Shown: positions 1-6,700 of the stretch, one piece after another | Position numbering within the stretch: the first letter of the stretch is position 1 | How the letters are laid out: each line of letters begins with the position of its first letter | DNA from: Ignavibacteria bacterium | Lineage (GTDB): Bacteria > Bacteroidota > Ignavibacteria > Tepidaquicellales > OLB5 | DNA length: 11,142 nt | Assembly (NCBI GenBank): GCA_026417195.1 | Contig: JAOADS010000041.1 | Span: 1 to 11,142, forward strand | Direction: 5' to 3' | The notes under the pieces: generated by a model | What the model saw: the letters and a program-made list of their open reading frames with translations, nothing else | Told to the model about the DNA's origin: nothing | The model's database searches: none | Translations under genes and position numbers: made by a program

Positions 1-697
1 TATTGAACTTATCATCTGTATTACCGAGGGTATTCCTGTAAGGGATATGATCGAAGTGCGCCGCGTTATGAAAAACAGTAAAAAAAGTCGTTTAATTGGA
101 CCGAATTGCCCCGGAGTGATCACTCCAGGAGAATGTAAGATAGGTATTATGCCCGGATTCATTCATAAAAAAGGAAGAGTCGGGCTTATTTCAAGAAGCG
201 GGACCCTGACTTATGAAGCAGTTGCACAGCTTACGGAACTCGGGCTTGGTCAGTCAACTTGTATAGGTATCGGCGGGGATCCGGTCATAGGTACAAGTTT
301 TACAGATGCTATGAAGTTATTCAACGAAGATAAAGATACAGATGCTGTCGTTATGATCGGAGAAATAGGCGGCAGCGCTGAGGAAGAATGTGCCGAATAT
401 GTGCGGAAATATGTAAAAAAACCAGTAATAGGTTTCATAGCCGGAAGGACAGCACCTCCGGGAAGAAGAATGGGGCATGCCGGAGCAATTATAGCAGGTG
501 GAAAAGGAACTGCTGAAGATAAGATAAAAGCTATGAAGAAGGCTGGAATTATAGTTGCTCCTTCACCGGCTGAGATCGGTATCTCGGTAAAAAAGGCATT
601 GGACAGATTAAACTCAAAAGGCAGAACTGCAAAATCTGTCAAGATAAAAAAATCAGCCAAGAAAAAAGCAAGTAAGAAAATCAGAAAACGTAAATGA
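1..697 (+). CDS. sucD: Succinyl-CoA synthetase (succinate-CoA ligase) alpha subunit, 5'-truncated
   Basis: This is the 3' part of the TCA-cycle enzyme subunit that forms succinyl-CoA or its reverse with nucleotide phosphorylation, as a heteromer with SucB/SucC. The reading frame is open from base 2, before the first internal ATG at 47, and begins IELIICITEGIPVRDM, so the true start lies upstream of the window. Family signatures follow in order: IGPNCPGVITPGECKIGI, SRSGTLTYEA, GQSTCIGIGGDP, GEIGGSAEEE and GHAGAIIAGGKGTA. The phosphorylated active-site histidine is the one in MGHAGAI (codon 476-478). E. coli SucD ends shortly after the segment matching PAEIGISVKKAL. Here a further tail of about 27 residues contains 12 Lys and 3 Arg and is not part of the known fold. 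The stop codon overlaps the folB start by 4 nt (ATGA), which suggests translational coupling. The identity is secure; the role of the tail is unknown. Confidence 0.96.
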   Translation, partial: IELIICITEGIPVRDMIEVRRVMKNSKKSRLIGPNCPGVITPGECKIGIMPGFIHKKGRVGLISRSGTLTYEAVAQLTELGLGQSTCIGIGGDPVIGTSFTDAMKLFNEDKDTDAVVMIGEIGGSAEEECAEYVRKYVKKPVIGFIAGRTAPPGRRMGHAGAIIAGGKGTAEDKIKAMKKAGIIVAPSPAEIGISVKKALDRLNSKGRTAKSVKIKKSAKKKASKKIRKRK

Positions 698-1065
698 ATT
701 ACACAATAATAAGAATTTCCAATGCGAAGTTTTATGCTCATCACGGAGTTCTTGATGCAGAAAGGACCAGCGGAGGACTTTTTGAAATAGATGCTGAGAT
801 GACATGTGATGTTACGGAAGCTGAGTCTGAAGATAATCTCAAGAAAACGCTTGACTATGAAAAGGCATATAAATTTATCAGAGATACTGTCTCTGAAAAA
901 AAGTTTTATCTTATAGAAGCACTTGCTTATAACATTGCCGTTAAGATAATTGAAAACTTCAGTGTAGTTCAGAAGGTTACTATTAAGGTCAGGAAACCTT
1001 CACCTCCGCTGGGAGGACTTGTTGATTATGTTGAAGTTGAACATTCTGAATACCGGCACAGTTAA
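694..1065 (+). CDS. folB: Dihydroneopterin aldolase
   Basis: FolB cleaves 7,8-dihydroneopterin to 6-hydroxymethyl-7,8-dihydropterin and glycolaldehyde in cytosolic folate synthesis; its product is the substrate of the enzyme encoded next. The protein has 123 residues, the normal family length. Visible family features are FYAHHGVLDAE near the N terminus (residues 13-23, with the conserved glutamate), LDYEKAYKFI in the middle, LIEALAYNIA (the LIExLA motif), and VRKPSPPLGG near the C terminus with the conserved catalytic-type lysine before Pro. The common Gly-Gln before the Phe of strand 2 is Gly-Gly here (SGGLFEID), a mild variation. The ATG overlaps the sucD stop as ATGA, and no separate ribosome site is obvious, so coupling with sucD is likely. 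Confidence 0.93.
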   Translation: MNYTIIRISNAKFYAHHGVLDAERTSGGLFEIDAEMTCDVTEAESEDNLKKTLDYEKAYKFIRDTVSEKKFYLIEALAYNIAVKIIENFSVVQKVTIKVRKPSPPLGGLVDYVEVEHSEYRHS

Positions 1066-1074
1066 AAACTGAAA

Positions 1075-1578
1075 TTGATTCACAAAACAATTCTTGGTTT
1101 AGGTTCAAATAAAGGAAACCGTCTTTTAAGTCTCAGGAAAGCTCTGCATATATTATCATCTGACTGGAATCTTAATCTGCTGAAAGTATCGTCTATTTAT
1201 GAATCTGAACCATGGGGTGAAAAGGATCAGAGAGATTTTCTCAACTGTGTTGCAGTTTTTCTTTGCAGGATGAACAGTGAGGAATTATTGAATTTTGTAA
1301 AAGATGCTGAGATAATGGCAGGGAGGACAGTTTTTGAGAAATGGAAGGAGCGTGAAATAGACATTGATATACTTTTTTTCGGCAATTTGATCATAAAGAA
1401 GAAAAATCTCAGGATACCTCATCCGCATCTTACAGAAAGAAATTTTGTTCTTGAACCGCTCTGTGAGATTATTCCAGATCTTGTTCACCCTGAAAATAAA
1501 AGATCTGTTTATTATCTTAAGCTTAATTCAAAAGATAAATCTAAAGTGAAAGTTATTAACAGGAATTGGATAATCTGA
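1075..1578 (+). CDS. folK: 2-amino-4-hydroxy-6-hydroxymethyldihydropteridine pyrophosphokinase (HPPK)
   Basis: HPPK transfers pyrophosphate from ATP to 6-hydroxymethyl-7,8-dihydropterin, the step after FolB in folate synthesis. At 167 residues it matches the family. Motifs seen are LGLGSNKGNR (residues 7-16), SSIYESEPWG, QRDFLNCVAVF, the magnesium-binding pair in REIDIDILFFG, and IPHPHLTERNFVLEPLCEI. In the catalytic loop the usual GRxRxxRWGPR reads GRTVFEKWKER: the Trp and last Arg are kept, the usual RWGP stretch is KWKE, and one loop Arg is missing. This resembles variation known in Bacteroidota-type HPPKs and does not suggest inactivity. No ATG precedes the GLGSN motif; the best start is TTG at 1075, 9 nt after folB. 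The 3' end overlaps the next gene by 13 nt. Confidence 0.93.
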   Translation: MIHKTILGLGSNKGNRLLSLRKALHILSSDWNLNLLKVSSIYESEPWGEKDQRDFLNCVAVFLCRMNSEELLNFVKDAEIMAGRTVFEKWKEREIDIDILFFGNLIIKKKNLRIPHPHLTERNFVLEPLCEIIPDLVHPENKRSVYYLKLNSKDKSKVKVINRNWII

Positions 1579-2231
1579 GATCAAATATTAATTACATAGC
1601 AGTTGAAGGTGTTATCGGAGCTGGCAAAACAACACTTGCTGAAATGCTTGCTTCAAGATTAAATGCGAAACTTATACTTGAAAAGTTTGAAGTAAACCCT
1701 TTTCTAAAAAAATTTTACAGTAATCCTCAGGAATATGCATTCAGAACACAGATTTTTTTTCTTCTTGAAAGATATACACAGCTCATCCAGCTTCATCAGA
1801 AGGAACTGTTTGAAAGCTATATAGTCAGTGACTATATATTTGAAAAAGATAAAATATTCGCATATATGAATCTTAGCGACGAGGAACTGAATATTTATGA
1901 AAAAGTAGCTGAGACTCTTGAAAAAAATATAATCACTCCAGATCTGGTTATATATCTTCAGTCATCGACAGAAAGACTTATAAAAAATATAAGACAGAGA
2001 AACAGGGAAATTGAGAGGGACATTACTGAGAACTATATTGAGAACCTTAATGAAGCCTATAATTATTTCTTTTCACGGTACAAATCATCTCATGTTATTA
2101 TCGTGAATTGTGACGAGATTGATTTCGTTAATAATTCCTCTGATTTTGATAATCTGTTTAATGAAATTTTCTCACCGGATCTACCCGCTGTTAAATATTA
2201 TAATCCAGCTCTCAGAAAAACTGCTCAGTAA
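1566..2231 (+). CDS. Deoxynucleoside kinase (dNK/dCK/dGK family)
   Basis: This is a cytosolic salvage enzyme that phosphorylates deoxynucleosides to monophosphates. It has 221 residues in a P-loop kinase fold. The Walker A motif is GVIGAGKTT (residues 15-23). Glu39 fits the general-base position of the family. The SDYIFEKDKIFA segment (residues 88-99) replaces the more usual D-R-S form with D-Y, as seen in many Bacteroidota relatives. The lid is Arg-rich (IRQRNREIERDI). Nucleoside preference cannot be read from sequence. The N terminus needs a start upstream of the P-loop; the only good candidate is TTG at 1566, inside the end of folK (13-nt overlap). CTG at 1575 is less likely. A folK-kinase pairing is common in Bacteroidota, consistent with a shared pterin/nucleotide metabolic operon. 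Confidence 0.88.
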   Translation: MDNLRSNINYIAVEGVIGAGKTTLAEMLASRLNAKLILEKFEVNPFLKKFYSNPQEYAFRTQIFFLLERYTQLIQLHQKELFESYIVSDYIFEKDKIFAYMNLSDEELNIYEKVAETLEKNIITPDLVIYLQSSTERLIKNIRQRNREIERDITENYIENLNEAYNYFFSRYKSSHVIIVNCDEIDFVNNSSDFDNLFNEIFSPDLPAVKYYNPALRKTAQ

Positions 2232-2236
2232 TAATT

Positions 2237-2416
2237 ATGTTAAGGTACGTATTAATAGCAATAATAATCTACCTGATTTATTCAATTGTAAAGGCTTTTA
2301 TAGGCAGAAAAAACATTAAGAACCGTTCAGTGAAAACTAATAAATATGATGAAAGGGAAATTACGGATGCTGAGTTCAGGGAAGTAAAGCCGGACGAAGA
2401 TGTTAAAGAGAATTGA
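2237..2416 (+). CDS. Small single-pass membrane protein, 59 residues, function unknown
   Basis: This short gene lies between the kinase and the glycosyltransferase. It starts at ATG 5 nt after the kinase stop and ends in TGA 17 nt inside the next gene. Residues 4-18 form one hydrophobic segment (YVLIAIIIYLIYSIV). A basic stretch follows (GRKNIKNRSVKTNK) and then an acidic tail containing YDEREITDAEFREVK. By the positive-inside rule the charged tail should be cytoplasmic. The layout of one helix, a basic linker and a terminal DAEFxEV motif recalls small uncharacterised membrane proteins of Bacteroidota; that resemblance comes from memory, not a search. Overlap with the start of the glycosyltransferase gene implies co-translation. 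No function is claimed. Confidence 0.72.
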   Translation: MLRYVLIAIIIYLIYSIVKAFIGRKNIKNRSVKTNKYDEREITDAEFREVKPDEDVKEN

Positions 2417-3491
2417 AAAATCTCTCAAGCAAATCTTCCTTAAAATATTTAAAATTTTTATTCCTCAAAGCAAGCTCAAACCCGAAACTATAAATCATAA
2501 TGATATAAAGAAAATTCTTGTAATATTCAGACATAGAATGGGGGACATGGTTTGTACTTTTCCTATGATAAATTCCCTCAGGAAGTTTTATCCGGGTTCA
2601 AAGATTATATTACTAACAAACAGCAGTTCACGTTATAATGAATTATTTAATGACACAGGGTATGCAGACATAGTAAAGTATTATGATAAAGGAATTGAAA
2701 ATTTTTTTTATATAATTAAGGAAATAAAAGATATGGGCATTGATATGGCTATTGTTCCATCACCAGTAGCGTTTTCAGCAACAAATCATCTTGCAGCATA
2801 CCTGTCCGGAGCGAAGTACAGAGTAGGTGTCAGATCCAGGGATTATGAGAAAAACCCTGCTGAATATCTTTTAAATATCAAAAGTGATTTTTTATGGGAT
2901 ATTAAGAAAGTTCATCAGATTGAACGCAATCTTGATGTAATAAGACAAGCCGGTACAGATGTAACTGAGAAACGGATAAAGCTTAATTTACCATATGAGG
3001 CATTTGTTTTTGCAGAGGAATTTTATGCAAAGAATTTTCCAGATTCCAGACGTAAAGTTATAGGTTTCCACCCTGGTGCAAGGAAGGATGCCAATGTCTG
3101 GCCCTCTGAAAATTTCGCGGAACTGATATTTCTTATGAATGAGAGATTTAATCCTTATTTCTATATTTCAGAAGGTCCCGAAGATGAAGTTTATATAAGC
3201 AGACTTGAGAAAATCATCAAAGAAAAGAATATAAATTATACAAAATATAAAGGAGAATTAATTAATAACTTAGCTGTTATATCAAAACTTTCTTTATTTA
3301 TTACTAACGATACCGGAATAATGCATCTGGCATCAGGACTTAAAACCCCTCAGATAGCATTATTCGGAGAAACATATGCATGGCAATGGGGGCCGTTAGG
3401 TGAAAAAAAGGTGTCAATTCAGTCTGGTAACGGAAAAATAAAAAACATAACACCGGATGTTGTCTATGAAACCTGTTTAACTTTACTATAA
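2400..3491 (+). CDS. Glycosyltransferase family 9 (heptosyltransferase-like) protein
   Basis: This is a GT-B fold enzyme of the family that adds heptose or related sugars to lipopolysaccharide core at the inner face of the cytoplasmic membrane. It has 363 residues, normal for the family. The N terminus (residues 1-22) is a strongly amphipathic basic helix, suited to membrane-surface binding. The acceptor-domain motif FRHRMGDMVCTFP (residues 43-55) holds the conserved Asp49. The donor domain shows GFHPGAR (222-228) followed by WPSENFAEL, and the family motif NDTGIMHLASGLKTPQIALFG (303 onwards). The donor and acceptor sugars cannot be told from the sequence. The start at ATG 2400 lies inside the upstream miniprotein gene, so expression is probably coupled. 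It is the last gene of the housekeeping operon; no convincing hairpin terminator lies directly after its stop. Confidence 0.9.
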   Translation: MLKRIEKSLKQIFLKIFKIFIPQSKLKPETINHNDIKKILVIFRHRMGDMVCTFPMINSLRKFYPGSKIILLTNSSSRYNELFNDTGYADIVKYYDKGIENFFYIIKEIKDMGIDMAIVPSPVAFSATNHLAAYLSGAKYRVGVRSRDYEKNPAEYLLNIKSDFLWDIKKVHQIERNLDVIRQAGTDVTEKRIKLNLPYEAFVFAEEFYAKNFPDSRRKVIGFHPGARKDANVWPSENFAELIFLMNERFNPYFYISEGPEDEVYISRLEKIIKEKNINYTKYKGELINNLAVISKLSLFITNDTGIMHLASGLKTPQIALFGETYAWQWGPLGEKKVSIQSGNGKIKNITPDVVYETCLTLL

Positions 3492-3529
3492 GTTTTATTA
3501 TTAAGAGCCTGTTATATTGTTAAATTCAG

Positions 3530-3583
3530 AATTTTTTTAAAAAATTTAAATGTCTTGACATTAACTAACTCTAAATATATATT
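3530..3583 (+). promoter_or_regulatory. Predicted sigma-70-type promoter of the porU operon with UP element
   Basis: A perfect -35 box TTGACA (3555-3560) and a -10 box TATATT (3578-3583) are separated by exactly 17 nt. The alternating A/T tracts at 3530-3550 cover roughly -60 to -40 relative to a start near 3590, where an UP element would sit. Classical Bacteroidota promoters instead use a TAnnTTTG -7 element, so this form is notable for a T9SS organism. It predicts a leader of about 158 nt before porU. The start site is inferred, not mapped. Confidence 0.6.
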
Positions 3584-3607
3584 GCTTAAAAAAGAGGAAG
3601 AATTTTA

Positions 3608-3675
3608 TAGAAAAATTGTTAAAGGTTATTTAAGTTAGGTTTTATAAAAACTGTAATGCCTTTAACATTTTTCTA
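3608..3675 (+). repeat. Leader inverted repeat A/A'
   Basis: The left arm TAGAAAAATTGTTAAAGG (3608-3625) pairs with the right arm CCTTTAACATTTTTCTA (3659-3675): 17 base pairs with a single bulged T (3616). The loop (3626-3658) holds the left arm of repeat B. Pairing A with A' would leave the terminator arm free, so this is the presumed terminator-permissive fold. It would form first during transcription. Confidence 0.65.
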
Positions 3676-3690
3676 CGTTTTTATAAAACC
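3638..3690 (+). promoter_or_regulatory. Leader inverted repeat B/B', candidate antiterminator
   Basis: GGTTTTATAAAAAC (3638-3651) is the exact reverse complement of GTTTTTATAAAACC (3677-3690), 14 of 14 bases. After a bulged T3652 the stem can continue with GTA (3653-3655) pairing TAC (3674-3676). The right arm shares AAAACC (3685-3690) with the 5' arm of the terminator, so the two hairpins cannot coexist. A/A' and B/B' also exclude each other, because only 1 nt separates A' from B', too short to cross a 17-bp stem in a pseudoknot. Each arm is itself nearly palindromic around TTTTATAAAA, so a DNA operator pair is an alternative reading. Confidence 0.55.
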
Positions 3691-3721
3691 GAATGATATT
3701 ATATCATTATCGGTTTTTTTT
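3685..3721 (+). terminator. Intrinsic terminator-like hairpin just upstream of porU
   Basis: AAAACCGA (3685-3692) pairs with TCGGTTTT (3710-3717), and ATGATA (3693-3698) with TATCAT (3702-3707), around a TTA loop and a 2-nt bulge (3708-3709). Eight T's (3714-3721) follow the GG. It lies nearly 200 nt past the glycosyltransferase stop and only 26 nt before the porU ATG. It could stop read-through from the upstream operon, but it also lies downstream of the predicted porU promoter, which suggests conditional termination (attenuation). Confidence 0.65.
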
Positions 3722-3747
3722 ATAATAAAAAACAGATTTCTTACATA

Positions 3748-6700
3748 ATGAATACAATAAAAATCCTCTTAACTTTTATATTAACTGCAAATTTATTTTC
3801 CCAGAATAAAAAGCAAGTTTCAGAGGATTACGACAGGTCGGGCGATGTTAATGAATCGTTATTTGAGGAGCTTTTCACCGATTACAGGGTAATTTCATCT
3901 ACAAATACTCACATTGAAATAGAATATATACTTCCACCGGTCTCAAAACAGGAGATTTATTTCAACGGAGAGAGATTACATTTATACATTTTTGCAGGGG
4001 GAACATCAAAGGGAATATCATTTTCAGGAACTCCGGATGTCCGCTCAAGAAGTTTTGCCGTATTTGTGCCTTCATTCAGAAATTCTATAGAAGTTTTAGA
4101 CTATGATGTAAAGGAAATTTCCGGTGTTAATCTTGCACCGATTCCAACACTTAACGTGATAAATCCATCTCAAAGAAGTTTTGAGAATATTTTTTATACC
4201 TATCCCAAGAATTCTGATTACAGTCAGAACAAATTCTTTCCCGAAAAGCCAGCTGAGTTTGTTAACATTTCAAGAATAAGAGATCTTCTTGCAGGAAATT
4301 TAGTCATATCACCGTTACAGTATAATCCTGTTACAGGCGTGCTTAAAGTATATTCAAGGATAAGAGTAAGGATAAACTTCGGAGATCCCCCGCAGCTACT
4401 TTCAAAGCCAAGAACAAGATCAGAGGTATCACTTCTTTCAGGAGCTGCTCTCAATTCAGATTTAGCTTTGGGCTGGACTTTTAATGACCCGGGTTTTAAA
4501 ACCAGTTCAGTATCAAACAGTGTTCTTGCTTCAGGTAACTGGTATAAAATTGAAATCAGAGATAATGATAATGCTCAGAGTGAAGGAATTTACAGATTAA
4601 CCAAGAGTTTCATGGAAAGTGCAGGTATAAATTTCTCAGGTGTAGATCCCAGAACTATAAAAATGTACGGTAACGGAGGAGATATGCTTCCGGACAGGAT
4701 GCATGAACCCAGACCGTCTGATCTGGAGGAAATAGCAATTTACGTAGAAGGTGAAGCTGATGGCTCATTTGATGCACAGGATTTTATTCTTTTCTACGGA
4801 AGATCAATCAATAACTGGGCATATGATTCAGTTTCAAATAAATATTATCATTACCTGAATGTCTATTCAAGATCAAACTATTACTGGCTTTGTATAAATA
4901 AACCGGGTAACGGGAAGCGTATTCAGCTGGTGAATTCCGAAAACGGAACACCATCCCTTACACCAACTTCATTTACTGAAAAGATTTTTACTGAACCTGA
5001 ACAGGCAAATCTGATAAATGAAGGGAACGTATGGTTAAGTATCAGAAAAAATCCCGGACAGTCTTTTGAGTGGAACACTACACTTACGGGCATTGAGGCG
5101 GGCTCAGACATACTTTACAGAATCAAAATGGCTTCCAGATGTATAAGTCCAAACACAAATTACTTTATCGTGAAGGATGAGTTTTCAAATATGTCTGATT
5201 ATTTCCTCCCTATGGGGCAGGTATATATCGGTTTCGGCGACTGGATAGCTACCAACATCCCTCCTGCTGAATTTACAATTAATCAGTCTCAGAAAACAAA
5301 CGGTGAACAGGTGAGACTGAAAGCTACTTACATGGCAACTTCATCAGCTGCTGAAGGATACCTTGACTGGTTTGAAATACAATATAAAAGAAGGTTAAAT
5401 TCAGTAAACGGAGATTATCTACGTTTCGATTCTCCTGACTATACTGGACTGGTTGAATATAATGTAGGTTCATTCTCAAATTCAAATGTCAGAATATTTG
5501 ATGCAACAGATCATGCAAATGTTAAATTAATACAACCTTTAAGTGTGTCAGCTTCAAATGTAAGATTTCAGAAAACTGAGACTATAAATAACATTAGCAG
5601 GTTTCTCGCTGTCGGCCAAAACGGATATAAAACACCGAATTCCATCTCTCAGCGTATTCCAAACCAGAACTTAAGAGGTATTTCAGAAGGTTTTGATTTT
5701 ATTATTATTACCCACAGAGATTTCATTCAGTCAGCTGAGAGGCTGAAGTCAAAAAGAGAGAGAAAAGGTATTAATGATCCTGATTACCTAAAATCACTGG
5801 TTGTAACAACTGATCAGATTTATAATGAATTCTCCGGAGGAGTATTGGATGCAGTTGCTATAAGGGATTTCATTAAATATGCATATGAGAACTGGAAAAA
5901 TCCTCCTACTCACGTATGCCTTTTGGGTGACGGCAGTTTCGACTATAAGAATATATTAGGATACAACAGCAACTTTGTTCCGGCCTGGGAGAAATCATCC
6001 CCAACAATAAACCAGATTGACGGGCTTACAACAGATGATTTTTATGTTAATGTTACAGGAGAGAATCAGTTAATAGGTAAACCAGATTTAGCTGTAGGGA
6101 GAATCCCTGCTTCAAGTCTTCAGGAAGCAATGGAGTATTTAGATAAGGTTGATGCATATGAAAGCGGCAGCAGTAACGGCTACTGGAAGAATAGAATGAT
6201 GTTTGTTGCAGATGATCAGAGGACAACAGAAGGCTGTGAATTCATACAACATCTTTATCAGATAGAAACGCTTGCTGAGGCACATCTTCCTCAGTACCTT
6301 GATAAGATGAAAATATACATAGTTACCTATCCTACAGTTATAACACCTCAGGGCAGAAGAAAGCCTCAGGCAAATCTTGATATAGCGAAATACTGGAACG
6401 ATGGGGTCATAAATGTTCACTATACCGGCCACGGAAGTCCGGACGTATGGGCACATGAATATATTCTTGAAAAAGATGTGATAATGAGTTTACTTAACAA
6501 TCAGAACCGTTATCCTTTTGTTACAATAGCAAGCTGTGACATGAGTAAATTTGATAATCCGGCTTCACTCAGCGCCGGAGAATTATTTATGATAACACCT
6601 CGCAAAGGTGCAATCGGAACTTTAGCAGCTACCAGACCCGTATTTGCCGAAGGTAATGCGTATCTGATGTATAATATTTTTGATAACTTATATATTCCAA

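Noticed and set aside
113..126. Perfect 14-bp palindrome GGAGTGATCACTCC
   Set aside because: It encodes the highly conserved PGVITP segment of SucD; coding constraint and chance explain it, and nothing regulatory surrounds it.
2110..2319. Open frame of 69 codons overlapping the kinase end
   Set aside because: It lies mostly inside the kinase gene in another frame; the miniprotein at 2237-2416 is in a different frame and has a coherent membrane-protein layout.
3529..3550. A/T-only inverted tract after the glycosyltransferase gene as terminator
   Set aside because: It has no GC pairs and sits exactly at the UP-element position of the predicted promoter, which explains it better.
3616..3633. 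Possible leader peptide TTG TTA AAG GTT ATT TAA in the porU leader
   Set aside because: It has only five codons, a non-ATG start and no run of a single regulatory amino acid, so a trp-type ribosome-stalling peptide is not supported.
6139..6456. Minus-strand open frame of 105 codons within porU
   Set aside because: It is antisense to the conserved C25 domain, has no recognisable domain or start context, and fits a shadow of porU codon use.
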